Shown here: positions 28,148 through 38,258 of the stretch, in pieces
How the letters are laid out: every line of letters starts with the position of its first letter
Numbering within the stretch: position 1 is the stretch's first letter
The notes under the pieces: model-generated
Seen by the model: the letters and a program-made list of their open reading frames with translations, nothing else
Database searches by the model: none
Told to the model about the DNA's origin: nothing
Assembly (NCBI GenBank): GCA_024195585.1
Contig: SWBL01000414.1
Span: 1 to 38,258, forward strand
Length of the DNA stretch: 38,258 nt
Direction of reading: 5' to 3'
DNA from: Aureobasidium sp. EXF-3400
Taxonomy: Eukaryota > Ascomycota > Dothideomycetes > Dothideales > Saccotheciaceae
Position numbers and translations under genes: made by a program

Positions 28148-29579
28148 GTTTGCGATGGTGGTGATTAAAGAAGTTTAATGGAGTATTAAAAGTTGTAGTT
28201 GATGCTGTATAGCGAATGTGGAAGTTGGATTGACTGATGAAAGACGAATGACTGTGTATGTGATGAGAAAGAGAAAGCAACCTGGCAAAGGTCAAACAGC
28301 TTTTATATACCACCTGAGATGATTGTTGGCGATGATCTGATGCGAAGGAGGTCGATCCGTATGAGACTAGCCCTTAGAACCAGGAACTCGTTACGAGGAG
28401 CTCAGGGCTCGTATCCATAACGGCTCCTCATCTTTAAACCTTCGTGCATCCCAATTGGGCGGGGGAAGTAGACCGACAGTACAATTTTAGCCTGGTATGG
28501 ATCACTTACCTCGGGTCGTTGAAGGATCATGCATTTACAGTTTTCATGCATACGGGTTCCTGCAGAAGTGCTCTCTGCGTTGTAGATCCGTGGCTTGCAG
28601 CTTCAGCTCGAGAACAATGACTGACTCTGTTCAAGGTATGATACAGGCGACTTGCCATTGACAAATGTCAAGGAAGTAGTCAAGCCTCAATTCCAAAGAT
28701 AGAACAACCGTCACCGTTTCCGTTGCCGTCCAGACAAAGCGTAGAGAAGATGAATCAACATCAGCTGGCGTTACCTCGATGAACGCTGTCGTATCGATAC
28801 CGGTTTCATGAAGGTTCGCTTCAGCGCGGATAAAATTGGTTCTTGGGAGTTGAACCTGCGCAAGTCACCTCTCGTAAGAAGCGTTTACCCCTCTTGACGT
28901 CAAATACCATTAGGGGAGGAACGAAAGGACCCGAGGTCCGCAGCCAAGAGAATAACAGTTCATCGAAACGTCTCGTTCCTGACCCCTCGACGGGCGCATT
29001 AGAGATGAAGACCTCGCATTCGCGGTTTAGGGCATGAACATCGGTATTGTTTGTTGTTGCCACACGAGAGATCAAGGAGAGAGTAAGGAGAAAGAAGACT
29101 TCGAAGCCTTCTTGGCAGCTGCGGGTCAAGACCACGTGGGGTGGTCGATACTTCCTTCCTTGCGAAACACCTCTCACCACCAATTCGCTCACAACTACAA
29201 CACCACTTCACTCGACTTGAGCTTCACATAGTCCAAGAGGAACCGTAATCCAAGCCTCTTACGTACAGCAAGTCAGAAGACAGCTCTATCCCCGAGGCAA
29301 ACCCTAAAATAGCAAATTACTATCACCGTTGTCAAAACAGTCGCGAACTATCAGATAAACAGCTGGGGAAAAATGAGGAGAAAATAGAGAGGTTGGGGGC
29401 AGATCACGAGGATGGTTCGATCTGCACAGAGATAGTCAATCACACGACCAACACCTCTGTCGATACAAATTATCTCAAAGGCGGATTGATGGAGTCGTTT
29501 CAGCTTCTACTTGTTTCTGTCTGTACTAGATAACTCCCTTCCACCATTACGGTATGCTTCAAGACTTTAGTGCTTTTGA
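28148..29579. other. Intergenic between the repeat protein and SKI3
   Basis: 1.43 kb holding the repeat-protein promoter and the SKI3 3' side. A 72-nt tRNA-like stretch (28837-28908, minus) was examined and rejected. A 123-codon minus-strand frame (28821-29192) has no domain-like content. Confidence 0.5.
28312..28319 (-). promoter_or_regulatory. TATA box of the repeat GPI-protein gene
   Basis: TATATAAA on the minus strand, within GGTATATAAAAGC, 165 bp upstream of the ATG at 28147. A clean TATA box is usual for strongly or inducibly expressed fungal surface-protein genes. Confidence 0.55.
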
Positions 29580-32500
29580 TCAAGCAGACGTCACAGCGTC
29601 TGCGAAAGTCTCCCAACCGCTTCTCTCCCAAGGTGCCAGTACGATGGCTCGCTGTGCGTCTCTGACTACGCCCGTACCTGCAAACGCCTTTGCCAACTCC
29701 TGTGCTCCAAGATCACCATATGGCGGCACGGCTCTCTGCGATGTCAACAAAGCCATCTGTGCAGGATATGCTTCTTCGGTCAAGTCTGTCAATTGCGTCC
29801 ATCCATGGCTTTGATGCGGTGCAAGCATAATGGCTCTCTGTGTCTCGATCAGTGCATCCATCTCTGATGCATCGGATGAAAGACCTGTGATGGCAGCCAT
29901 GACTTGCTCGACATGCTCGCGATCATAGATGGAGATGCTGTCGTTAGTACGCAGAGAGGCAAGGTCATCGCGTACAGCGTCAAGAGCGTCGGTGTCATTG
30001 TCCAGGGCCGCAATCGCACCAAGCAACACAATGGATGGAACATGAGAGTCGTGCTTCTCGATACAGTCGAACAACTGATCGCGAGCGACGGACTTCTCTT
30101 CATCACCGCCCTTGGCCCACAAGACCTGAACGAGCAGGCATACAACATCAGGGTCGGAGCTGCTCTCCTCGAGTGCCGATCTGAATGCCGCAATGGCATC
30201 ATCCATGTTTTGTAGGTAGAATGCAGCAAGACCTGCAGTAAGATGAGCTGACAAGCGGACCTTGCGTCTGCTGTCTGGCTCCAGACCACACGCGTCAGCT
30301 TCGGCAGACAGATCAAGGGCCGTGCCAGCATTCTCTGCTGCTGATTCGAAATCCTTGGAGGCAAGTTGATTTCTGGCAAGATCCGCCTTTGCCAGAGCGA
30401 AACGTCCAAGAGAGGTCATGGACTCTGTGGCTTCGTAATCGGCCTCGGCTGACGTGCAAAGACTTGTAAGCATTTCAATAGCAGGACCATGGTCGCCCAC
30501 GCGTTCCGAGAACAAGGAAGCAAGATGGTTGAATGCTTGATCCGAAGGTACCTGACGGTGCAGCTGCTCCAAGGCAAACAATGGCTGGATCAGTGCAGTG
30601 ATCTCGCTCGAAGCTGATGGAGTTGTGAGTAGATTATCAAAGACTGACACGGCATATTGACGCTTCGAGATCAGAGAAGCAGAGTCTGAAATCTCGAAAG
30701 CATGAGTGAAATGTGACAAAGCCTCCTTCTTATCGCCCATCATCAGCGCGATCAGACCCTCGCCGAGCCATGCATGTGCATAATCAGGATCTGTTGATTG
30801 AGCACGACCGAACGCTTGGTGAGCAAGCTCATAGTCGTTGTTGATGAGATACAAAACACCAAGGTTGCACCATGTCTTTGCACTGCGCTCGTTCAAGTGC
30901 AACGATCTGACAAAGGCGTGCTGAGAAACCTTGGGGTTCAGCCTGGTCGTGATGACACCGAGCGAGTTCCAGAATTCCGAGTTTCCTGCCTCGAGCTCGA
31001 TGGCACGTTTGAAACATCTGACAGCTGCACGAAGGAATTTCTTGCCAGTCTTGACATCGCTGCAGCTGAACGCCTTGTGCTCAGCCCAACCAAGGTTGTA
31101 CCAAGCTACAGCCTGAGCATGTACATCATTTGCACAGCTAAAGATGGCGCGCTTGTACGCAAGCAAAGATAGGGCCAGGTACTCGGGACATGCAACGGCT
31201 TTTTCGTCTCCTGTTGAGCTCTCAAGAACTTTCGAGTCAACTCCGTCGATCTCTGACAGGATGGCAAACTCTTTAACGTCGACGTCCTTCGTCAGCATCT
31301 GCTTGGTCATGTCGCTAGGGAATATGTCGAGTCTATCCTGGATCCAGTAGAAGATCGAACAAGCATCACCAACTGCTTTCCAAAGGTTGAAAGCTTGAGG
31401 TCTTAGTTCAGCAATCTTTTGAGCAAGCTCGATTGCTTGCACTGCGCTATGAGCAGCTTGACCAAAGAACCCAGTCTCCACACACCTCCAAGCCTTCTCG
31501 TTGTATGTCTGTAGTAGTGCAATAAGAACACCAAACTCTTCAGCTCTACCAGTGAGAACTTCTTGAAGACCAGCAATAGCTTCGTCATGCTCACCGAGCT
31601 CTCTGTTGACATTGGCAAGCATGTATCTTGTGAACCAGTTCTGTCCAGTGACATTCATAGAAATGCCATCGCGTGGCTCTTCAGCATAGATGAATGTTCG
31701 GCTTGCGGAGTTGTAACGTCCAGAATTGTGGTAACTCTCTCCCAGTCCAACGTAGGAGTGGTAGTCGTTAGGACTGATTCTCAGTGCTGACAAGAACGAA
31801 ACTATCGCCTTGGAGTATTCTTGCTTGGTCATCTGTACGACACCTAGAGCTGAGAATGGCCAGCTGATACCCTTCTTCTTCGAACCTGGTGGAGGCCTGA
31901 CCTTGCCTGAGTTGACAACTCTTTGTGCAACAATCTCGACAATATCCCACTCGCCTTGGTCAGCGAAGTATCTTGCCAATCTCTCGGCAGCCTCAACCTC
32001 GGAGCCTGACAATTCAAAGGCTTTCTGGAAACATTGGCGTGCTCTCTTCTTGTCTTTAGCATAATCAGCGTAGTAGTAACCAAGAGAAGTGTATGCGGGT
32101 GCAAGGTTGACGTTAGTCTTGATTGCGGACAGGAATCTGGCGTAAGCTCCATTGCGATCTCTTCTGGCGGTCTTTGATGTATCGAGATTCCAGAGACAGA
32201 TACCGGTGCGGTACAGAGTCTGTGCTCTGAGCTCTCGTGCTTTGGGGTCGTCCAGCTTCAGATCAGGCAGACACTTCTCCATGGTCTCCAGAGCAGAGCC
32301 GTAGTTTCCACGTAGAGCATTGCACCATGCTGACTCAATCTCAATTCGAATGTTACTAGGGTCCTGCTCCAGTGCTTGCGACAAGAATTTGACTGCCTCA
32401 TCGAACTCTTCTTGCTCCTCTAGAATCAGACCCAATCCGATGAGAGTTGCAGTATGCTTGGGCTTTCTTGCGAGAATATCATTGAAGAGGTCCCTTGCCT

Positions 32501-33823
32501 CAGGATGATTCTTGGGCGACTGATGATACACTAGTGCGGTAGCGAGCGTGCTGTTGAACGCATCCTTGTTGTCCTGCAATTCAAGACCAGACCTTCTAAC
32601 CTCTGATTCGAGCAGTTTCAAGCCGTCTCTAGCGACCTGTACTGCGCTCTCGTATTCCTCCAAGTGAATGTAGTACTCCGCAACAAGGCGATGTGCCAGT
32701 ACAGATTTGCTGCCATCCTCGAGACCTTCGCTCATCAAAAGAATTCTATCCTCTTGGTTGAGTGGAGCCTCGACAATCTCCTCTTTCTGTTCCGGATCCT
32801 TGGGAGGTGCAGGGAAAGGTGAAATTTCGCAGTCCAGGTATGCCTTGAGCACTTTGCCGAGACTAGTTTCGGGGAAGAACTCCAGGTACTCTCTTAAAAC
32901 ACCAACATCCAGATCAGAAATGCTTGTCACATCCTTCCAGTCCAGTTCTACGGTCCACGCAAGAAGGAAAGGGTGCTTGATGATAACCATGCCATGGACG
33001 ATGCCCATGACCTGCTCGCGCTTTGCGGCCTTCGCGTCAGCAGTTAGGACAATCAACGTGTCATAAGCTCTCTGCAAAAGCTTCTGCTCGTACTCGCGGC
33101 GGACTTCATCGTCGTTGGTCCAGTCAATCAGCTTTTGATATAGCTCTTCGATGTTGCTCTTTGTAAAGACTTCTCGGCGGACATCAGTGGTGACTTGGTT
33201 GAGTCTGGCTCCCAGTCTTGTTCTTCGCTCGCCAATCTCCTTGTTGATACGTTGCTTTTCCTCTTCCTCGGTGATTTCGATTAGACGGGTGTAAGTATGC
33301 GAAGGGGGCGGTAAACGGCCTTCCAAAAACTCGTAGATCGGACTTCCTGGTAATTGAGCTTCCAAGGCGCGTTTGTACTGAGTCTTGGTTCCGTTCTCCC
33401 TCGTGAAATCTACCAGCTTATTGATAGTAGTCTGACATTTGTGAGCATCTTCGGCAGCAGCTTGAATTTCGGCAACCTTGAGAGCGGCTTCGCGATATTG
33501 ATCGAGCTTGACACCACCTTGGCTTTCATACAGATTGCAAAGACCGAGCCATGCTTGTGCATCATCAGGCTTGATCTCTGCTGCTGAATTGTATGTCTTC
33601 GCCGCATCATCTAGTTTGTTCTGTTTTTGGTATGCGCGCCCCAAGAAAAGCTTGCTGTGATCATTGTCAGCCGTGCGAACTCTTCCTATCAAGGAATGAC
33701 ATACGCAAAGTAATTCTGAGAATCTGATGCGAGGACGATTTGGCATTGAGTGACAGCATCATCGTAGTTCTCAGCGTCCAAGGCGACTTTGGCAGCCTTC
33801 AGCGCAGCCTTGTTTCCAGACAT
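29580..33823 (-). CDS. SKI3: Superkiller protein 3, TPR scaffold of the Ski complex
   Basis: Two exons, 33823-33705 and 33654-29580, intron 50 nt, 1397 aa (yeast Ski3 is 1432). Ski3 is the tetratricopeptide scaffold that holds the Ski2 helicase and Ski8, and feeds mRNA to the cytoplasmic exosome for 3'-5' decay. The short exon 1 (MSGNKAALKAAKVALDAENY) is the first TPR helix; it joins NYFA to KLFLGRAYQKQNKLDDAAKTY. TPR units recur along the whole protein, for example AWLGLCNLYESQG, AYTSLGYYYADYAKDKKRAR, SYVGLGESYHNSGRYNSA, and FWNSLGVITTRLNPKVSQHA with its neighbour AKTWCNLGVLYLINNDYELA. The C-terminal GWTQLTDL and GWETFADAV text is typical of Ski3. The order and length fit Ski3 rather than other TPR proteins such as Ctr9. 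No frame break is seen. Confidence 0.92.
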
Positions 33824-34404
33824 GGTCGACTGTGACGACTGTGGAACGAGCTGACAGGTGCGTAGATTGATACCTGGTGCAAATTAATTGCAGAGACAAA
33901 CGAGTGAGAGAGAATTGGCATGTGACAGGGACAAATTGTTGTCTTTGATGATTTCCAGAGACGCAGCGCATCAATGACGTTTTGAGAGTCAAAGCTCGGA
34001 CCTCGATTTTGGATCCACCCTTCGATGAGGTTCAACTTTTCCTCCTCGAACACGCGACCAGCCTGTATGGATGTAGCACTTCTATACTCAGATCTCGATC
34101 TGGGCATAGAGAACGAAGTCGTGTATCGCTCGAGATACGATTAACTCGATGATCTCGGCTTGGATATGGCACGAACCTCAACATCCCCGCGGCGACTACA
34201 GCTCCCCGAGCTAGGAATCACTCGATGAAAAGAGGAGGATACATGGCACAGGACACCGTACACACTACACGTCAACCTGGTGTCTTAAGCGAGATGCTCC
34301 GTGTACGTGGCCTCTCTTCGCATCTGTGCGATGCATGCATGCATGCCCTACACCACTGCAAGGCCACCTGGATAGATGAATAGATACTCGTACCATCAAT
34401 CCAA
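33824..34404. other. Intergenic SKI3 / HAUS1-like
   Basis: 581 bp with the SKI3 promoter. It contains a run of four ATGC units (34331-34346). No gene recognised. Confidence 0.5.
34331..34346. repeat. (ATGC)4 tetranucleotide run
   Basis: Four ATGC units in a row. The inner 14 bp (34333-34346) are a perfect palindrome. It lies about 500 bp upstream of the SKI3 start. Confidence 0.8.
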
Positions 34405-35403
34405 TCATCTCCTACCACCCACCATCCCCTCAAACATCTCGTCTCTCCTCCTTACCCACCCTTCCAACTCCGCCCTCAAGTCCATCATCACCCTCCTGAC
34501 CTCCCTAGCTTCCGGCGGCACACCCTCATAAACCTCAATCTTTGCCTCTACATCCCTCAACCTCTGCATCAATACCTCTGCATTGGCATTCGCTGCCTCC
34601 ACCTCCGCAAGCAACTTTTCTGGTATCTCCGCTCCCGAAGCATTTCGCAATCTCTCATCGTATTCGGCCACTTTAGCTTTGAGGAGTTTTGTCTGTCGAA
34701 TGATCTCTGCAGTCCTTTGAGGTAGGTTCTTCTCGCTTTGAAAGTTTGGCGATTTCAACTGCTCGAGCTCGGTGTGGAGAATGGTTTGATGAGCCAGTAG
34801 AGAGCTTTGAAGGGATCGGGTGGCAGCAATTTGGTTGTTGAGGGTAGAGAGAAAGGTCGAGAGAGACAGGAGGGTGGTTGCTAGTGTTGTTGCTGCTGTT
34901 GTGGTGGCATTTAGTGTGACTGCTGTTGTAGCTTGGGTTGTGAGGTCTGAGGTTCCGTGGCTGGAAAGATTGGTGAGGAGGGAGGTGGTGAGGGAGGTGG
35001 TGAGGGTGGTGTTGAGGGTGGGTGTTGTTGAGAGTGTTTTCTAGATTGATAGATTTGTTAGAACAACTTGCTTTACACCACGACTTTCTCATACAAAGTA
35101 TCAAGAACACACAAAACTCACCTCCCTCTCTTCCATCTCCCTCACACATTTCTCCTCCACAGCACATAAACCACTCCACCCCTGATCACTCTTTTCGTTA
35201 TAAGCCGCCAATGCCAAGAGTGCTTTCAAAGTCTCTTCATTTTCTTCAAACTTTGGAACTTTCGCAGGGAAGGGATATTTCTGGGCAAGAAAATGGTGAA
35301 TGTAGGTCCAGTCTTTTGCTAGGCGTTGTTGTTCGGCGGCTTTGGAAGGGGAGAAGAGGGAGTATTCCAGTGGTGTTGAAGGGGAGAGTGTGGGGTGGTT
35401 CAT
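34405..35403 (-). CDS. Coiled-coil protein, probable augmin subunit HAUS1-like
   Basis: Two exons, 35403-35122 and 35040-34405, intron 81 nt, 305 aa (human HAUS1 is 278). The N-terminal block DWTYIHHFLAQKYPFPAKVP, then FEENEETLKALLALAAYNEK (about residues 31-70), recalls the start of HAUS1, the augmin subunit that recruits gamma-tubulin to spindle microtubules. The rest is predicted helical: a strikingly Thr/Leu/Ser-rich part at about 95-165, then charged heptads (EIIRQTKLLKAKVAEYDERL, VEAANANAEVLMQRLRDVEAK). There is no signal peptide or membrane segment. The join of exon 1 (EMEERE) to exon 2 (KTLSTT) keeps frame. The HAUS1 link rests on remembered resemblance of one block, so it is moderate; that it is a real coiled-coil gene is likely. 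Confidence 0.55.
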
Positions 35404-36212
35404 GTCTTGCTATCACACAATTGACTTTTCGAATATTTTTTCTCGAAGTAAGTCTTGGTGGGACTGGGTTGTGTTGATGTGTGAGGTGAGATGAGTGTTG
35501 TCTTGGGAGTCGAGATTGTTTACGGACGGCTTTGTGAGAGTTCTTGGCGTCTACATTGATGGAAGGAGCAATTCATATCGGCATTTTTTTGAAGCTCATG
35601 ACAGAATATTGGTAGAGTACGACATAAGAAGTCCGATGGGATCTAAGATGAGATGATCTATAGTTCAAGTACATAGTCTATTCTTGCTCTATTGTACGTA
35701 ATTCGATGTTCGTTGCATTCATGATCATTTCCTCTTCTGTGACCTCTCCACCAGTTGAGACTGATCCTTGTCGTATTATTAACATAACCATACATGAATT
35801 GACCTAGATAGCCGTGATAGTTTGCTCCTATCACTCTAGTGATGTACAATATGTTGCGAGATTACCACGTGAGTGGTGTAGACCATACTGCACTCGAGTC
35901 TGTACGCGGAGCTTGTCACGTAATTGGCTACTGTAGTGCCAAGTACTGCTTCCAGGAGGCTGGCCGGTCGTCTTTGTATGAACGTTGAATCCGTATCAGT
36001 GTTGAGTTTGTCCTCCAGCCGCTTCGGCGAGCCGAGCCTCTTGGTCAGCATCACTCGCAGGTACGAAGTTGAGCTGGGGTGTATCTAAATTGTTGTTTTG
36101 CGCTCGTGTGGCTCATTTGTTGTGTCAAACAAATTCGTTCCTGTATACCGAGTTGTCTTCTCCGTGTAAAATCTGGCAGTTGTGTTCCCTCTACCAGATC
36201 CCGGGAGCCTTC
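35404..36212. other. Intergenic HAUS1-like / transcription-factor-like gene
   Basis: 809 bp with the promoter of the HAUS1-like gene and the 3' side of the next gene. No ORF with recognisable content, RNA gene or notable repeat seen. Confidence 0.5.
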
Positions 36213-37538
36213 TCAGCCAAGGAGCACATTGTGCTTGAGCTCAGTCCAGTCTCGGTTAGTGTCCCAGCATTCTTGCAGCAAAGCCTTAACACGAACAACC
36301 TGTCCCATGCCAGCATTCTCGATACTCTGTAGACGTTGCAACACATCAACAGCTTTGCCAGGATCTCTTGCCTCGCAACCGGCAAGGAAAAGAGGCAGAA
36401 TGATATCCGGAGTGTCGAATGCGTTGTATCCTTTCAGTTCGTTGAAAGCGTCCAAGATCGCATTCACCGAAAATTGAACCAGTCGCGATTCGGATGGAAG
36501 CATGTAGACACGGCGGTGTAGGTAAATCAGTGAAGCATGAGTTATCGCAGCGTTGACAGCGCGGTAGACTTCTGTGGATGATGTGGAGGATTCCGAGCAG
36601 GCGCAATCATAGCGTGTGTGCTTGACTTCCAGACTAAAGAGTTCGAGATTCATCCTCAATTGTTGCGACATGGTTATCGTTTGGATCGCAGGCTCTCCAT
36701 GCAAGCGACGCTCGTAGTCACAACGTTTCGCCAGTTCTGCAGTCCTCGACAGCAAGACCAATGATTTCGTGGTGAAGCCGGCCAAACACTGAAGTTCGGG
36801 TGTTTGCTCTGCCAATTTGAGCTCGCGTGACCACTCGTACCAGGCGCCTTGATAGGTGTCGCTGCTCGCGCTTCCAAAGGTATCCAGATACGCGAACCAT
36901 CTGCCAAAGAAGAACGTCGCACTGGTTCGTTGTATATTGTCTTGACTGAGTCGCAGACTGTACAAGCGTCGTGCCAAACTGAGATGTTCCTGCCAGGAAA
37001 TTGGCAGATCGAAGGCCAGAGGATATGATTGGGTGAGAGATGCCAGCATGACACAAGATCCGAATGCCGAGTCCGAGATAGGATCGTTTCCTGATAGTGC
37101 TTCACGTAAAGAAGGGAAGACAGGCGTGACCCATGTTGCAATGCGGTTCTTGGGTTCAGCGTGTCGCAAAAGTCGAGCTCTGTGGCAAGCGGCATATGCT
37201 AACAGAAGTCGCAACAGATTATCATCCTGCATAGCCAGCTGCGGCAAAATTGTTGAAAAAGGATTGGAAGGACATTGATGAGTGACCAAAACATTGGCTG
37301 TGTAGTTTATGAAATAATGGCAGTAGATCAAATTCATCGGATTCTCCAGCAAGACACTAGGGACAGGCCTCAAGAAGTTCGGTATTGTGACCGGCACAGG
37401 CGCCGAGTAGTAGAAGTCGCTTGAGCATTGTTGCGGCGAATCGATTTGTACGTCGTTGGTTCGTCCAAGCGCATCACGGTCGTTGTTCTTGGGAAGATCA
37501 AGGTCAGGGAGACCATGATCGTAGCCAAAGATGTCCAT
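36213..37538 (-). CDS. Fungal transcription-factor-domain protein (Fungal_trans_2 type), no zinc cluster seen
   Basis: 441 aa from ATG at 37538 (product begins MDIFGYDHGLPDLDL); the frame is open about 30 bp further, to a TTGCAG that could be a splice acceptor. The body resembles the C-terminal regulatory domain of Zn2Cys6 factors of the Fungal_trans_2 group: NLIYCHYFINYTANVLV, LLRLLLAYAACHRARLL, LTQSYPLAFDLPISWQEHLS, FFFGRWFAYLDTFGS, HASLIYLHRRVYMLP, FLAGCEARD and LLQECWDTN at the end. Such domains modulate factor activity; DNA contact is made by an N-terminal zinc cluster. I found no intact cluster in the 630 bp upstream, so either the gene is naturally cluster-less, or a 5' exon is decayed or missed. 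The target genes are unknown. Confidence 0.7.
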   Translation of the reverse strand: MDIFGYDHGLPDLDLPKNNDRDALGRTNDVQIDSPQQCSSDFYYSAPVPVTIPNFLRPVPSVLLENPMNLIYCHYFINYTANVLVTHQCPSNPFSTILPQLAMQDDNLLRLLLAYAACHRARLLRHAEPKNRIATWVTPVFPSLREALSGNDPISDSAFGSCVMLASLTQSYPLAFDLPISWQEHLSLARRLYSLRLSQDNIQRTSATFFFGRWFAYLDTFGSASSDTYQGAWYEWSRELKLAEQTPELQCLAGFTTKSLVLLSRTAELAKRCDYERRLHGEPAIQTITMSQQLRMNLELFSLEVKHTRYDCACSESSTSSTEVYRAVNAAITHASLIYLHRRVYMLPSESRLVQFSVNAILDAFNELKGYNAFDTPDIILPLFLAGCEARDPGKAVDVLQRLQSIENAGMGQVVRVKALLQECWDTNRDWTELKHNVLLG

Positions 37539-38168
37539 CCGGGGCGGGTTTGAGAAATAGAGCTGCAAGCTTCAGAATGTTGATGCGGGAAGCCGTCTTC
37601 TTCATGTACTTTTGACGGGTCGCATATATGTACAAATAGGGAGAAAGATGGGTTCGTTGGGCCTAGAATTCGTTGATCCAGATGCGACGCTAGACACTGA
37701 CAGTTTCTTCTCCAGCTCGGCAAGAAGACCTGGGGAGGGATGAGTTCATGCGCTTCTGTCTAGCTTAGAGGCACAGGTGGGGATCCAGCAAACATCAGAC
37801 AGCAAGCAGCGCAAGACGAAGGGTTTCTCACAGCTTTCCTGGAGACTTCACTTGATGCTCACGACTCACGAGGGGATGATGCACATGGGAATGTGGCAAC
37901 AATAGACTTTGGACGATTGTACACCGCTGTCCTATCAAGTGCTCAAGATTGCAGAGGGTTTCAAATTTGTGTTCAAGCGGCTCTTCATTTACCCCAATCC
38001 TACGGGCAAAGACTTGATTGGGACAACCTTATTAGTTCAATTCTGGCGAGCCGAGCAGCCGGGCTCAGGTTCTGCGGCGGAGAAGCCCGGAACATGTTTG
38101 TCCCGATCACGAAAGCGAGCCGCAAAACACAACGAGATGCAAAAACACAACCTCGGTGAGAGGTGCAA
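37539..38168. other. Intergenic between the TF-like gene and 5S rRNA
   Basis: 630 bp. On the minus strand 37711-37764 reads ARQKRMNSSLPRSSCRAG, vaguely like a damaged zinc cluster (see findings). The rest shows nothing recognisable. Confidence 0.45.
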
Positions 38169-38258
38169 AACATACAGCAGCAGGGATTCCCACGTGGTCA
38201 CCCACCGTAGTACTAATCTGCCGTTCAACTGCTTATGTATGGCAGAGCGGACGGGATG
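38169..38258 (-). rRNA. 5S ribosomal RNA (3' three quarters; 5' end outside the window)
   Basis: Read on the minus strand the last 90 bases match the universal 5S pattern in order: TCCCGTCCGCTCTGCCATAC, AAGCAGTTGAACGGCAG (A-box region), ATTAGTACTACGG, GGTGGGTGACCACGTGGGAA (C-box region) and CCCTGCTGCTGTATG, followed by a TTTT terminator (complement of 38167-38170). About 29 nt of the 5' part lie right of the window. RNA polymerase III transcribes it from the internal A/C boxes. A single dispersed 5S gene among protein genes is usual in Pezizomycotina. No damage is seen in the visible part; the exact 3' end is uncertain by 1-3 nt. Confidence 0.9.

Noticed and set aside
28837..28908. tRNA-like 72-nt stretch on the minus strand with a T-loop-like GGTTCAACTCC and a CTTACGA loop
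   Set aside because: The T stem pairs at only 2 of 5 positions, the anticodon stem at 3 of 5, and the acceptor stem fits only if the register is shifted. Not a credible cloverleaf; at most a decayed tRNA. tRNAscan-SE would settle it.
28821..29192. 123-codon minus-strand frame between the repeat protein and SKI3
   Set aside because: No recognisable content; it includes the rejected tRNA-like segment and ends without context of a gene.
1..38258. CRISPR arrays, insertion sequences, biosynthetic gene cluster
   Set aside because: No regularly spaced repeats, no transposase-like frames, and no adjacent set of biosynthetic enzymes; the genome is fungal.

Overview
The window is nuclear DNA of a filamentous ascomycete (Pezizomycotina). 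Evidence: 16 introns that I could place, 48-89 nt and mostly 48-58 nt, with GT..AG ends and CTAAC/CTGAC-like branch points; a CFEM protein; GPI-anchored Ser/Ala-rich wall proteins; a Scw/MP65-type GH17 protein; a fungal-type L-amino-acid oxidase; and a 5S rRNA gene standing alone next to protein genes. A dothideomycete is my guess from the overall look, not something the sequence proves.

Layout. 1-3.5 kb: the 5' part of threonyl-tRNA synthetase (-) diverges from GAR1 (+), followed by phosphatidylserine synthase CHO1 (+). 3.7-5.8 kb: a protein with a GATA-like zinc finger (-) diverges from a CFEM GPI protein (+). 6.9-10.5 kb: an FBXO9/Hrt3-type F-box protein (-) diverges from an Mtm1/SLC25A39-type mitochondrial carrier (+). 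11.3-14.5 kb: a doubtful small Cys-rich ORF, protein-L-isoaspartate methyltransferase (-) and a GH17 wall protein (-). 14.5-18.3 kb: 3.8 kb with no convincing gene. 18.3-22 kb: DNA ligase I (+) and a single-pass membrane protein (+). 23.8-28.1 kb: a secreted L-amino-acid oxidase (-) and a GPI protein built from nested Cys-rich repeats (-). 29.6-37.5 kb: SKI3 (-), a HAUS1/augmin-like coiled-coil protein (-) and a fungal transcription-factor-domain protein without a visible zinc cluster (-). The right edge cuts into a 5S rRNA gene (-).

Most genes are unrelated housekeeping genes (translation, snoRNP, lipid, DNA replication, mRNA decay, protein repair, mitochondrial transport). Four encode secreted or cell-surface proteins (CFEM, GH17, oxidase, repeat protein). 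There is no biosynthetic cluster, transposon or CRISPR array. The most novel-looking item is the GPI protein at 27082-28147: four copies of a Cx6C-x14/15-Cx6C unit make two 8-Cys modules, and I know no named family for it. Second is the GATA-like finger protein at 3713-4480. Exon borders were placed by reading splice sites and frames by eye; no database search was possible.
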